A stretch of DNA of 47,978 nt from a virus, in the IMG/VR virus record IMGVR_UViG_3300009506_000292, positions 1 through 47,978 of that record; one strand, given 5' to 3'. A program made the position numbers and the translations under genes. Below, piece after piece: positions 15,074-22,413 of this stretch. The notes below the pieces were generated by a model. That model was not told the DNA's origin and ran no database searches. It saw only the letters and a list, made by a program, of their open reading frames with translations. Numbering within the stretch: the stretch's first letter is position 1; every line of letters begins with the position of its first letter.

Positions 15074-15158
15074 GGGACGCAGTGCGAAATGTTTGATTCC
15101 GGCCCGGTGAGTGCCTCGCCCTGCGTCCCCAAACGCAAAAGGTGCTCACCGGGCCGTT
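15074..15158 (+). promoter_or_regulatory. Leader with interlocked inverted repeats (possible pseudoknot)
   Basis: Arm A TGGGGACGCAG (15074-15084) pairs with A' CTGCGTCCCCA (15123-15133), 11 perfect pairs. Arm B CGGCCCGGTGAG (15102-15113) pairs with B' CTCACCGGGCCG (15147-15158), 12 perfect pairs. The order A-B-A'-B' allows an H-type pseudoknot or two mutually exclusive hairpins in the leader of the replication operon. A 34-codon frame (15073-15175) also spans it. Confidence 0.65.
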
Positions 15159-15181
15159 GTCGTTTCGGGGCCTAGAACGGG

Positions 15182-16051
15182 GTGGCGACCCAGCGTAAGA
15201 GGTACTTTAAGGTAGCAGATAAGGTGTTGAGAAAAGCGTGGTCTAACGATGAATTAGCGTCACTTGTTAGGCTGATGGCTTACCTCAATCAACGCTGGGC
15301 ACGAGACGATATTCCCCACGATGAGGCCGGCTATGCCGAGATCGGAATCAACGACCTGATGACGATATCGGGCAAACGTCGGCCCGACGTCGCGCGAACG
15401 TCGGCCGAACGTTGGCGAGACATCGCCGAGATGTCCGTCCAACATCGCGGCGACGTTACCGTGATCCTATGGCCTAAGTTCGCGGAATTCCAAGAGTTCC
15501 GTTCCCGAACTAGGGGCGATGACGACCCCTTAACTCCCCCCTCCGCGTCCGCGTCCGAAAACGCGTCCGAAACCAGTAAGAAGAAGAGTGCTCGCGCTCC
15601 GCGCTTCGCCATTTCTCCTGATGCTTATGAATGTGCCGATGTTTTGAAAGCGAGACTGAGAGACGTGCCGGGAGCGACGATCAGCCCCAGGGCTCGCGAG
15701 TCTTGGGCGGCTGAAATCTCTCGGCTGGTTCGCGAGGCTCCGGAACTCCATGCCAATGGCCGCGAGTGGAAAGCCGACATCATCGCAGGAGTCGAGTGGG
15801 CCCTGGGGCCAGAAAACCTCGGCCAGCCTTACGAGGTCGTCATCCGCAGCGGGAAGTCCCTGCGCGAGAAGTGGCCGAAGCTCAGGGCGGCGATGAACCG
15901 CAAGAAGCTGGCCCCTCCGAAATCGTTTGCCCAGCAGCAGGAAGACGAAACCTTCGATTGGCTGAGGAGAGTATCCGATGGAGCAGAAACCCGATCCCTT
16001 GGGGATGGCACTGGCGCTGCTGTTCGTCGCCTTCCCGACCGGGGTGACTGA
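15182..16051 (+). CDS. Phage replisome organizer / replication initiation protein
   Basis: A 289-residue protein from GTG 15182. The N-terminal 100 residues have the winged-helix arrangement of phage replisome organizers (KAWSNDELASLVRLMAYLNQ, then GINDLMTISGKRRPDVAR). A low-complexity linker of S, A, E and K (about 118-135) leads to a helical C-terminal domain with a terminal DETFDWLRR element. Such proteins bind the phage origin and recruit a helicase loader. The next gene starts inside its end in another frame. Confidence 0.65.
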   Translation: MATQRKRYFKVADKVLRKAWSNDELASLVRLMAYLNQRWARDDIPHDEAGYAEIGINDLMTISGKRRPDVARTSAERWRDIAEMSVQHRGDVTVILWPKFAEFQEFRSRTRGDDDPLTPPSASASENASETSKKKSARAPRFAISPDAYECADVLKARLRDVPGATISPRARESWAAEISRLVREAPELHANGREWKADIIAGVEWALGPENLGQPYEVVIRSGKSLREKWPKLRAAMNRKKLAPPKSFAQQQEDETFDWLRRVSDGAETRSLGDGTGAAVRRLPDRGD

Positions 16052-16388
16052 GGCGATCAAGTCGCTTTACTTCGGCGAGGTCAGCCGGCTCGGATTCGAC
16101 GCGGAGACCGTGACTGAGGCGGCCCAGCGCATCCTTCATACACGCGAGCAGCGAACTGTGCCTCCGCTTGCGGTCATCCTCGCTGCCTGTCGGGAGGTCC
16201 GATCGGAACGGATTCAGGAGAACGACGAGGCGCGTGCGATGTCGTATCTCGAGGCGCGCGATCTTGCGGAGCGTCGGCTGCGGCTCATCAATCAGCGGGC
16301 GTGGAAGAAGATTCCGATCACCGAGGAGAACATTGACCTGCACATCCGTCAGATGGAGCGTGAGGAAATGATCCGGGTCGTCGGCTAG
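15978..16388 (+). CDS. Helicase-loader-like replication protein
   Basis: A 136-residue helical protein overlapping the organizer gene by 74 bases. Its layout (LALLFVAFPTGVTEAIKSLY, a middle helix with ETVTEAAQRILHTREQRTVP, PPLAVILAACREV) resembles phage loaders and inhibitors of replicative helicase of the G40P gp39.5/DnaT kind, which read a short alpha bundle with a PTLAEI-like turn. With no phage helicase or polymerase in the genome, it would load the host helicase. The assignment rests on fold pattern and neighbour. Confidence 0.55.
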   Translation: MEQKPDPLGMALALLFVAFPTGVTEAIKSLYFGEVSRLGFDAETVTEAAQRILHTREQRTVPPLAVILAACREVRSERIQENDEARAMSYLEARDLAERRLRLINQRAWKKIPITEENIDLHIRQMEREEMIRVVG

Positions 16389-16420
16389 GCGCGCACCGGC
16401 TGGCGGATTGAGGGGGAGTG

Positions 16421-16702
16421 ATGGAGTTCAAGGTTGGGGATCGAGTGAAGTGGACTTCGCAGTCTGGTGGGTTCACAAGGACTAAGACAGGAGAAATCAT
16501 CTGTGTGGTGCATCCAGGAGAGCGGCCGTGCGGTTGGGCCAGGCGTTGTTTTACAGACGACTTCGCCCACCTGACAGAGCGTGGGTTCAGTCCGTCGAAG
16601 CTTGGCGGCGGTTTTAGCCGGAAGCACGAAAGTTACTTGGTGGCGGTCGGGGCAAAGCTGTACTGGCCGCGAGTGAAGCATTTGCGCTTGATTAACGACT
16701 GA
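16421..16702 (+). CDS. Small SH3/KOW-like hypothetical protein
   Basis: A 93-residue protein; ATG 16421 lies after GGGGGAG, favoured over the adjacent GTG 16418. The start FKVGDRVKWTSQSGG and following KTGEIICVV form a small beta barrel start, then a basic segment. No specific role. Confidence 0.6.
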   Translation: MEFKVGDRVKWTSQSGGFTRTKTGEIICVVHPGERPCGWARRCFTDDFAHLTERGFSPSKLGGGFSRKHESYLVAVGAKLYWPRVKHLRLIND

Positions 16703-16736
16703 CCCCCCGCGCCCTCGCTGCGGGAGAGGAGGAGTG

Positions 16737-16910
16737 ATGAAATCTAGCGAGATACGAGTTAGTGCCGACGGATGGCGCGATTCATGGAGCCGGGAAGGTG
16801 GAGATGTGAATCTCATTGTCTGGAAGTTGTGGGAAGTTACGGCCGAAATCTGCGAGCGCCTCGACCGCATCGAGGCGAGGCTGGCCGAGAGGGAGTTGGA
16901 GCATGAGTGA
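16737..16910 (+). CDS. Small helical hypothetical protein
   Basis: A 57-residue product after a strong GAGGAGGAGTG site. It ends in a charged helix (ICERLDRIEARLAERELEHE). It overlaps the next gene by eight bases. It is too short for a family call. Confidence 0.6.
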   Translation: MKSSEIRVSADGWRDSWSREGGDVNLIVWKLWEVTAEICERLDRIEARLAERELEHE

Positions 16911-17088
16911 AGATTGCCCGGTGTGCGGCACGAAGTTCGTTCACAAGGGTAGCGCACAGATGCGTATTGATGGGCTTCTCCTCGATCTGGCTGCGCTTCT
17001 CGGGCTACGCTGTACCGTAACAACCGAAGGAATCCTGTCGGCTGCCAAAGCGAGGATAGCCTCCGAGCGGGAGGTGGAGCATGGGTAG
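16903..17088 (+). CDS. Small zinc-site protein
   Basis: A 61-residue protein from ATG 16903 preceded by GGAGTTGGAGC. It starts with SEDCPVCGTKF, half a zinc site, and continues as helices (RIDGLLLDLAALLG, LSAAKARIASEREVE). It overlaps the next gene by eight bases. Confidence 0.6.
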   Translation: MSEDCPVCGTKFVHKGSAQMRIDGLLLDLAALLGLRCTVTTEGILSAAKARIASEREVEHG

Positions 17089-17290
17089 ATGGAAGCTGCG
17101 GCTGCGCTACATCAAGCCATGGGATTTCGAGATCGCGACGATCGAGACAGAGGATGGGTACTACCTCTGCGAAGTCCACCAGACGAGCGACGAGGGCAAG
17201 CGGAAGTTTCGGCAACGCGCTCAAGCGTTGAGGCGGTCGCTAGAGATGCATCCGCATCCGCTCGTGACTCTCAGCCCGAAGTGTTGCTAG
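17081..17290 (+). CDS. Small hypothetical protein
   Basis: A 69-residue basic protein after a GGAGGTGGAGC site. Beta-rich centre (FEIATIETEDGYYLCEVHQ), then a basic helix and a terminal SPKCC. Function unknown; part of a tandem of small genes each with its own strong ribosome site. Confidence 0.6.
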   Translation: MGRWKLRLRYIKPWDFEIATIETEDGYYLCEVHQTSDEGKRKFRQRAQALRRSLEMHPHPLVTLSPKCC

Positions 17291-17300
17291 GAGGTGGAGC

Positions 17301-17507
17301 ATGACGGATAGCGACCTTCCCTACATCTGCCCGGATCATCCTGAAGCACAAGTCAGGCATGAATGGAATCGCACTCGCACAACGGCGAGACTTACTGGAG
17401 CGTCCTGGGAGTACGACGAACCGAGCAGCCATCAATATTTCTGTGCGACCTGCGACCGCGAACTCTCCGCCGAGCGGGACACCTCGAGCTGCGGGGAGGA
17501 GAAGTAG
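17301..17507 (+). CDS. Small zinc-ribbon hypothetical protein
   Basis: A 68-residue protein after AGGAGGTGGAGC. It has an ICPDHPEAQVRHEW start and a later QYFCATCDRELSAE, so C, H, C and C could form one zinc ribbon. No function assigned. Confidence 0.6.
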   Translation: MTDSDLPYICPDHPEAQVRHEWNRTRTTARLTGASWEYDEPSSHQYFCATCDRELSAERDTSSCGEEK

Positions 17508-17834
17508 ATGAACTTCCTACGCGGGGTCTATTGGCGGTTGCGAATCGTTTGGATGTCACTCCGATGGATTCCTCGACCGAACCTCAGAGATCGCGTCATC
17601 TACGACGGCCGTGAGTGGACCCTGACGCAAGGTGTCAAGTCTCCGATTTGGACCCTACGGCGCGGCGACTACTCCGCGTTTCCTTCGGACGCCGAGTCTG
17701 CGTTCGTTCACGAGAACGACTTCGAAAAGGTCCGATCGCTCGCCAACTACCTTGGCAGCTTCCGCTCAGGATATCGTTTCTATATGGGCTACTGGTTCGC
17801 GATTTGGCGGCGAGGATGGAGGCTTGGGAAATGA
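17508..17834 (+). CDS. Basic aromatic-rich hypothetical protein
   Basis: A 108-residue protein, adjacent without gap to the previous stop. The N-terminal segment (FLRGVYWRLRIVWMSLRWI) is amphipathic and may contact membrane; the middle has beta strands (DRVIYDGREWTL); the end is W/R-rich. Not recognised. Confidence 0.55.
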   Translation: MNFLRGVYWRLRIVWMSLRWIPRPNLRDRVIYDGREWTLTQGVKSPIWTLRRGDYSAFPSDAESAFVHENDFEKVRSLANYLGSFRSGYRFYMGYWFAIWRRGWRLGK

Positions 17835-18370
17835 GCGAAACAAGCGCGGGGGCTGTGGCGGCGGCACATGGAGTCTATGAGACTTATAAATACGGCGGGC
17901 GGTTCAGCATTGACGAGGTTTCCGAGATCATCCAGCGCCTTGCGGTCGAGCCTGCTATTGCAGAGACGGTTCTGCGAATCGATAAATGGCATGAGAACTC
18001 GGAGGCCGTAAAACAACTGCGCGTCCGCCTCGCCGAGACCGAGGCCAAGCTGCGGGAGTCTCGTGAGGAAACACGAAAGTGGCAGAGAATTCGCACTCCG
18101 ACACATGGCAACTGCTGCACCTGCCAGAAATGTGGGGAGAGCCACGACGAATGCCGCTGCGACCTTGACGACGTTGTTGACGAATTAGAGCAGACGAAGG
18201 CCAAGCTGAGGGCGGCGGAGGAGCGGGAGCGTAAGGCGCGCGAGGCGTTCGATGAGTTCGGCGATCACCTTGCCATGTGCGCGATTTGGGAAGAGGGTCG
18301 CGAACGTGGCTGCACGTGCGGATATAACAAAGCACTAGCCGCCGGGGAGAACAGCGATGGGGAAGGCTGA
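17831..18370 (+). CDS. Coiled-coil protein with cysteine cluster
   Basis: A 179-residue protein from the ATGA overlap at 17831. A first coiled coil (VKQLRVRLAETEAKLRESRE) is followed by a knuckle CCTCQKCGESHDECRC near the middle, then a second coiled coil and a final ERGCTCGYNK. It resembles the Zn/coiled-coil protein at 6788-7321 in plan. Unknown function. Confidence 0.65.
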   Translation: MSETSAGAVAAAHGVYETYKYGGRFSIDEVSEIIQRLAVEPAIAETVLRIDKWHENSEAVKQLRVRLAETEAKLRESREETRKWQRIRTPTHGNCCTCQKCGESHDECRCDLDDVVDELEQTKAKLRAAEERERKAREAFDEFGDHLAMCAIWEEGRERGCTCGYNKALAAGENSDGEG

Positions 18371-18602
18371 GGAGATAGCAAACCATATCGCAAATCAAGC
18401 GTCAGTAGATCAGAAATATCAGATGAAAACTTATCTGCTGACCCTGAATGAAATTCGCGAAGCCCGCGCGGAGGCGTTCGAGGAAGCGGCGCAGCGATGC
18501 GAACTCGCCTCTCGCGCGTCATCGCTGTCTGTAACCAGTTCGGCTTATCAGAGTGCGGCTGAGATGATTCGCGCCTTGGCGCAGGGAGAGCGCGGTGAGT
18601 GA
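18357..18602 (+). CDS. Small helical hypothetical protein
   Basis: An 81-residue, mostly helical protein with EAFEEAAQRCELASR and a C-terminal SAAEMIRALAQGERGE, a pattern often found in phage proteins that carry an A-x-x-C-E helix. It overlaps both neighbours. No function assigned. Confidence 0.6.
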   Translation: MGKAEEIANHIANQASVDQKYQMKTYLLTLNEIREARAEAFEEAAQRCELASRASSLSVTSSAYQSAAEMIRALAQGERGE

Positions 18603-18934
18603 GTACGGCCGTGATCCGATATCTCCATCACGTATTGGATGACGGAGATCCGATTCTTCAGGCGATGTATCGGGTTGCGAACCGCAGCGAGGACGCCCAA
18701 TCCGACGCCCGGCGCTTCCGCCTCGAAGCCGAGAATGCGCTGCGGGACTTGGAGGACTGGAAGCGCGTAACAGAGCCCGTCTCTAAACTCCCTTGGCGCG
18801 AGTGGCATTGGTGCAATCTCGACATCAGAATCAACGGTGAGAATCGGATCGTCGAAGCCGATTGGTTGAAGAATATTGCCTATCTACGAGAGGGAAACCG
18901 ACGCGCTGCCGGGCTAGAAGATGAGCCCGATTGA
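18599..18934 (+). CDS. Hypothetical protein
   Basis: A 111-residue protein from the GTG at 18599 that overlaps the previous stop (GTGAGTGA). It has an acidic helical N-terminal half and a W-rich centre (LPWREWHWCNLDI). Not recognised. The end overlaps a tiny membrane-protein frame. Confidence 0.6.
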   Translation: MSTAVIRYLHHVLDDGDPILQAMYRVANRSEDAQSDARRFRLEAENALRDLEDWKRVTEPVSKLPWREWHWCNLDIRINGENRIVEADWLKNIAYLREGNRRAAGLEDEPD

Positions 18935-19004
18935 CGCGCTCTGGTGCGTGCTCTGGGTCGTCTGCGTGGCGGGGCTGTGGGCGGTGGTGAGGGGGAAGCA
19001 ATGA
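18921..19004 (+). CDS. Tiny one-span membrane peptide
   Basis: A 27-residue frame (MSPIDALWCVLWVVCVAGLW, then AVVRGKQ) overlapping the end of the previous gene and, by ATGA, the start of the next. The composition is a single hydrophobic span. It is supported by the overlaps and by similar tiny proteins elsewhere here. Confidence 0.45.
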   Translation: MSPIDALWCVLWVVCVAGLWAVVRGKQ

Positions 19005-19252
19005 AGTTGATAATCTGCGAAGTATGCCTTGAGATGTTCCGGCTTGGAGACGAGAAACGCTCGTGTCGGTGCGGAGCCTCATGGGGAAACTATATCAGCG
19101 AGACGGATGCGGAATATGGGGGCGAGGCAATCCCAATCGGGATCGACAATCGGGATTTCATGGACGCGATACGATACTTCCCAAACGAACGCCGCATGAT
19201 TCGTTGCTGGGTCATGCCGAAAGACTGCCAAACGATGTTCAAGGTGGGGTGA
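19001..19252 (+). CDS. Zinc-ribbon hypothetical protein
   Basis: An 83-residue protein after GAGGGGGAAGCA. CEVCLEMF and SCRCGASW near the N-terminus form a plausible zinc ribbon; the rest is acidic with aromatic residues. It directly precedes the RusA-like gene and shares its last base with that start. Confidence 0.6.
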   Translation: MKLIICEVCLEMFRLGDEKRSCRCGASWGNYISETDAEYGGEAIPIGIDNRDFMDAIRYFPNERRMIRCWVMPKDCQTMFKVG

Positions 19253-19671
19253 TGGGGTATCGGCTGACGATTCGGAGTGACCATCTGCCCACGCCGACCA
19301 ATATCACCGAGAATTGGCATTGGCGGAAACGGTCGGCCTATCGAAAGACCTGGCGGCTCTGGGTCAAGTACGCGGTGGGGCGGAAGCGTCCCCGTGCTCC
19401 GCTCGAGCGCGCGCGCGTGTTGGTCGATGTGTACGCGACGAAGCGCGCCGACCGGATGAATCTGCGGCACTCGTTCAAGCCGGTGATCGACGGTCTCTGC
19501 CCCGAGCGGGCGTACATGCGCAAGGGTAAGCGCGTGGTCTCGCATGGGGCGGGCGTCATACGCGACGACTCGCCCGACGTGATCGGCGAACCTAGTTTCC
19601 ATTGGCACGAAGCGCAGAAGGGCGCGGAGCACTTCGTGCTGACAGTGGAGGAAGACGGTCCCCATGAGTGA
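19252..19671 (+). CDS. RusA-like Holliday-junction resolvase
   Basis: A 139-residue protein from ATG 19252. The RusA pattern is visible: a basic N-terminal stretch with NWHWRKRSAYRKTWR, a beta strand (ARVLVDVYATKR), the active-site helix RADRMNLRHSFKPVIDGL (D67, N70, D80) and the downstream GVIRDDSPDVIG (D105/D106). RusA enzymes cut four-way junctions as dimers; in a phage this would resolve recombination or packaging intermediates. A cysteine and basic insertion separates the last two motifs. Confidence 0.7.
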   Translation: MGYRLTIRSDHLPTPTNITENWHWRKRSAYRKTWRLWVKYAVGRKRPRAPLERARVLVDVYATKRADRMNLRHSFKPVIDGLCPERAYMRKGKRVVSHGAGVIRDDSPDVIGEPSFHWHEAQKGAEHFVLTVEEDGPHE

Positions 19672-19876
19672 GAAGCTACCCGTAGGGCACCTGTACGATT
19701 GGCATACGCTCTGCTGCGGATGCGGGGGAGACATCCATCAACGCTGGAAGATCCGCAACGGCAAGCGCATGTACCGCTGTCCTGCCTGCGCGGCACGCTT
19801 GTGGGCGCGGGTGTTGGCTTCGCGCGGGAAGCGCCTGCGCGTTCGGTGCAGCGAGGTTACGTTCCCGCTCACCTAG
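19664..19876 (+). CDS. Zinc-ribbon protein
   Basis: A 70-residue protein overlapping the RusA-like gene by eight bases. CCGCGG and YRCPACAARLW make a C4 zinc ribbon, and the C-terminus is basic. It ends the plus block: its TAG and the stop of the opposite gene share the bases CTAG at 19873-19876. Confidence 0.6.
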   Translation: MSEKLPVGHLYDWHTLCCGCGGDIHQRWKIRNGKRMYRCPACAARLWARVLASRGKRLRVRCSEVTFPLT

Positions 19877-20106
19877 CTGTGAACAGCTTCCTCATGACAT
19901 GCAACACAGTGGGGCATACATCCGTCGTCTTCCCATCCAGGGCATCCGCGCACTCCGTCTGTCCATGTATCAGATAGCTTGCCGTTTTCATCGGCCATGA
20001 TGCCTAGTTCTGGGTGTCCACCGGTATCGAAGCTAATCAAGCATCCCGGTGGGTAATAGAACGGATACGGATCGTTTGAAACGTCACAGTTGTTCGGGCA
20101 TCTCAT
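19873..20106 (-). CDS. Cysteine-rich small acidic protein
   Basis: A 77-residue protein with cysteines in CPNNCDV, GCLISFD, RGCPGWEDDGC and PHCVACHEE. This could bind metal. No family recognised. It is the last gene of the minus block and ends in the shared CTAG. AAAAGAAAATGAGATGCCC precedes the gene, with a weak site. Confidence 0.55.
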   Translation of the reverse strand: MRCPNNCDVSNDPYPFYYPPGCLISFDTGGHPELGIMADENGKLSDTWTDGVRGCPGWEDDGCMPHCVACHEEAVHS

Positions 20107-20118
20107 TTTCTTTTCCTT

Positions 20119-20199
20119 TCACGCCAGCCAGCGTAGGGCTAGCTGGACGAGCAGCGAGACTAGGATCGCGGTCCCCATGATGCGGGCTTCAATCGTCAT
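20119..20199 (-). CDS. Tiny one-span membrane peptide
   Basis: A 26-residue frame (MTIEARIMGTAILVSLLVQL, then ALRWLA) overlapping the end of the upstream gene. One hydrophobic span with a basic end. No clear ribosome site; support is composition and position between two genes. Confidence 0.4.
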   Translation of the reverse strand: MTIEARIMGTAILVSLLVQLALRWLA

Positions 20200-20401
20200 C
20201 GGGCCTAGTCCTCAATGCGTCCGCGATAGCGTCCGTCTTTGCGTTCTCCCAACTATCCGCTATTCCGCCGCCGGCATAACACCCCGTCGTATTATCGCAT
20301 GTTGTCCAGCGGAACACACCTCCGCCGGTTTCCCATACGTCTAGGGTGAAATCGTTCAATATCATCCTTTCGCTTCTGGGTAGTGTGTTCCAGTAACCCA
20401 C
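20189..20401 (-). CDS. Small hypothetical protein
   Basis: A 70-residue protein with beta strands (MILNDFTLDVWETGGGVFRW), a TTCDNTTGC pair and a helix ENAKTDAIADAL. A CGGAGG-type site precedes the start. Resembles small phage proteins of unknown role. Confidence 0.6.
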   Translation of the reverse strand: MGYWNTLPRSERMILNDFTLDVWETGGGVFRWTTCDNTTGCYAGGGIADSWENAKTDAIADALRTRPDDD

Positions 20402-20417
20402 GGTATTACCTCCGTTG

Positions 20418-20507
20418 TTAATCGTCGATTCCTAGAGCCTCGAGCGCGATCGCGATGAGGAAGGCTACCGCCGCGACGGCCGAGAATATCATTGCTGCTG
20501 TGGTCAT
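20418..20507 (-). CDS. Tiny one-span membrane peptide
   Basis: A 29-residue frame (MTTAAMIFSAVAAVAFLIAI, then ALEALGIDD) with one clear membrane span. GGGAG lies seven bases before the start, and the start overlaps the upstream stop as ATGA. Function unknown. Confidence 0.55.
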   Translation of the reverse strand: MTTAAMIFSAVAAVAFLIAIALEALGIDD

Positions 20508-20671
20508 ACCGGCTCTCCCGACGTGTTCACGATTCGCGCCGGTTCGCCCCAGCAGATTCGCGAAAGTTCATCGGCGCACCAGTCACAGTAGATGCGCCCG
20601 CTTGCCTTGTCTTGCACGAGGTTTTCCGTCTCCCCGCATCGGCAGCAGTTCAGCGGTGTGGATTGACTCAC
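20504..20671 (-). CDS. Small zinc-ribbon protein
   Basis: A 55-residue frame from GTG 20671, overlapping the upstream stop as GTGA. NCCRCGETENL and YCDWCADELSR give a classic C4 zinc ribbon of about 20-residue spacing. Probably nucleic-acid or protein binding. Confidence 0.6.
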   Translation of the reverse strand: MSQSTPLNCCRCGETENLVQDKASGRIYCDWCADELSRICWGEPARIVNTSGEPV

Positions 20672-21012
20672 TTGTCACCTCGGAGCGCGGCGAGGGCTTC
20701 GCGCGCCCACTCTAGCCCCAGCGTTTCGGGCAAGTCTTCGTGGCACCCGTGCAGGTTCCGTTCCGCCACCAGTTCTTCGAGGGCTTGAATAACCCGAGGG
20801 ATCGCGGCGGGGTTCTCGATTCCCTCGCAGGCGTTGACGCAGGCGACGATTCGTTCGGCGTTTCCGCGCCCGAATACCGTTGGGGAAACGATTGAACCGA
20901 GCCCCTCGGTGACTTCCTCCTCAGCGGCCGAACGGATCGCATGCCCCTCGTATCGGTGAGGGTATTTGACCTCTTCGCAATGTGCCCACGGTGTCGGTGT
21001 GTGCTCGTTCAT
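20668..21012 (-). CDS. Conserved small phage protein (AERIVACVNACEGI-type)
   Basis: A 114-residue protein from the ATG at 21012, after GGAGAGAGAGC. TPTPWAHCEEVKYPHRYEG and NAERIVACVNACEGIENPAA mark a widespread phage family of unknown role, the same broad group as the protein at 11121-11465. The C-terminal helices are acidic. Confidence 0.65.
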   Translation of the reverse strand: MNEHTPTPWAHCEEVKYPHRYEGHAIRSAAEEEVTEGLGSIVSPTVFGRGNAERIVACVNACEGIENPAAIPRVIQALEELVAERNLHGCHEDLPETLGLEWAREALAALRGDK

Positions 21013-21188
21013 GCTCTCTCTCCGTTTCTCCGCTTGCATTCCGCTTCCGCACCCCGTTTTGAGAAGGGTCCGGATGTTGTATCGGCACTCGGCCATCGGT
21101 AGGGATACCAACCAGCTTTTACAGGGCACCTGACTTTCCGATCTGGGGCCAGTTTGATCGGTATCCATTTCGATTTTGTATCGCTCAT
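21009..21188 (-). CDS. Small hypothetical protein
   Basis: A 59-residue frame from the ATG at 21188 after GAGGAGAGAGAGC, ending in an ATGA overlap. It opens MSDTKSKWIPIKLAPDRKVR and includes GWYPYRW and a CKRRNGERA end. Not recognised. Confidence 0.55.
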   Translation of the reverse strand: MSDTKSKWIPIKLAPDRKVRCPVKAGWYPYRWPSADTTSGPFSKRGAEAECKRRNGERA

Positions 21189-21266
21189 GCTCTCTCTCCT
21201 CTGCGCGCTGGGCGCTTTCCGTTAATGGCTCGGGGCTGGCGAGGCCCCGAGGGAATTAGCGGGAAG
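21189..21266 (-). promoter_or_regulatory. Intercistronic hairpin and Shine-Dalgarno leader
   Basis: Minus-strand gap after the gene at 21267-21710. CTCGGGGC/GCCCCGAG (21229-21236 with 21244-21251) form a perfect 8-bp stem with a 7-base loop; a second short GCGC/GCGC stem follows, then GAGGAGAGAGAGC before the next ATG. There is no U-tract, so processing or stability is more likely than termination. Confidence 0.5.
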
Positions 21267-21710
21267 TCAGTCCGTGATAGCTTCCCGCGCCGCGTCTATC
21301 TTCAAGAGGTGTTCGACGATGCCGTTGAACTTCTCGCGGTCCTCTTTCTTCAGCTTCTCCGGCGTTCGGGGGCCGCCGTTCCCGCCACAGTGCTGGCGCT
21401 TGGAAATGCTCCAGTCGTCCGCGATCCAATACACTCCGTTGTCCCCGTTGTCCGTGTCCAGCTGGTCCAGCGGCCCCACTCCGACCGAAGTCAGTTCCGC
21501 GTTCGTCATGATCGTTCCGCGATTGAAATAATCGGCCGTCGTCTGGACAAGACGCGCGAAACAGTAGGTAGGATCGGACCCTGGGGACCGCGCCTTGCGC
21601 TGTTTCGTGGCCTCTATGAACGCGAGAACACTTTCCGGCCCTCCGTTCCAGTGAACGTAGATACCCACCGTGGGCATTGATTCCAGCACGAATACTGCTC
21701 GATTTCCCAT
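21267..21710 (-). CDS. Hypothetical protein
   Basis: A 147-residue protein. I chose the ATG at 21710 because GAGGAGAGAGAC precedes it closely; an upstream in-frame GTG (21734) would place the site inside the gene. It contains RAVFVLESMPTVGIYVHW, NGGPESVLAFIEATK, and a C-terminal coiled helix. It resembles proteins found in many phages near clamp or exonuclease genes; role unknown. Confidence 0.6.
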   Translation of the reverse strand: MGNRAVFVLESMPTVGIYVHWNGGPESVLAFIEATKQRKARSPGSDPTYCFARLVQTTADYFNRGTIMTNAELTSVGVGPLDQLDTDNGDNGVYWIADDWSISKRQHCGGNGGPRTPEKLKKEDREKFNGIVEHLLKIDAAREAITD

Positions 21711-21774
21711 GTCTCTCTCCTCGTGATCGTTCACCTATCCCCGTCGATGTCGAGTCGAGGGGATACGTGAGCGG
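21711..21774 (-). promoter_or_regulatory. Intercistronic hairpin element, copy 1
   Basis: The gap after the clamp gene. On the minus strand CCGCTCACGTATCCCC, 16 bases, GGGGATAGGTGAAC forms a 7-bp TATCCCC/GGGGATA stem (21736-21742 with 21759-21765), then GAGGAGAGAGAC before the next ATG. The same module occurs at 22414-22497 with a different loop. Confidence 0.55.
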
Positions 21775-22413
21775 TCAGACTCGCATCGGCATCAGGATTG
21801 CTTCGAAGTCACCGATGTCGGGATTGTGGACGCTGAGGCGGATCGGGGACATCGGGTCGTCTTGAAGCTCCAGCTTGATCGCTCCATGATGCCCGAACTC
21901 ACTCGCGGCTTTCAGAATCGTCGCGAGATAGCCTGCGTTGACGTGAACCGATCGCGTGAACTTCTCGGGGGCCGGAATGACCTGGTGGTAGTTCGGGAAG
22001 TCTCCCTCCACCTTCCGACCCTCGATCACTTGACCGCTCTCGAGGTCGGTCACGCCGAAGCGGGCCTTCCCGTTGGCGTTCGTGGCCGCTACGTCGAGTG
22101 CGGCATTCGATAGAATCGGCATCGTGCGCGCAGAGCGCGTCTTCTCGTTCGCCTTGACCGCTTTCGCCAGCGAATCCGCTGTGTCCAGGGGGAGCGTGAA
22201 CGGCTCGAGCGTGGCGTCCGACTGTGCCGAGAAGCCATCCCAGGAGGGGTACTCCTCACTGCTCTGGGGCTCGATTCGCGTCCGCATGAGCAGGTGGCCG
22301 TTGGTGGCGACGGTAGATCCGTCTGCCTCGAAGCGGACGCCGTTGAGATTGTAGCGAGACGCATCCTTCGAAGCGCCGTGACGAACTGAAAGGTGACTTT
22401 TCGAAACCAGCAT
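21775..22413 (-). CDS. DnaN-like sliding clamp protein
   Basis: A 212-residue protein from the ATG at 22413 after GAGGAGAGAGAGTC. Beta-clamp signatures are present: an ATNGHLLMR segment (36-44; clamps have ATDGHRLA), GDFPNYHQVIP (about 138-148; clamps have FPDYxxVLP), a late SVHNPDIGDFEA strand and a C-terminal MPMRV end like the DnaN MPMRL tail. It is about half to two thirds of a bacterial clamp (about 366), equal to roughly two domains. It may tether a host polymerase or nuclease to DNA. No polymerase is encoded here. Confidence 0.65.
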   Translation of the reverse strand: MLVSKSHLSVRHGASKDASRYNLNGVRFEADGSTVATNGHLLMRTRIEPQSSEEYPSWDGFSAQSDATLEPFTLPLDTADSLAKAVKANEKTRSARTMPILSNAALDVAATNANGKARFGVTDLESGQVIEGRKVEGDFPNYHQVIPAPEKFTRSVHVNAGYLATILKAASEFGHHGAIKLELQDDPMSPIRLSVHNPDIGDFEAILMPMRV

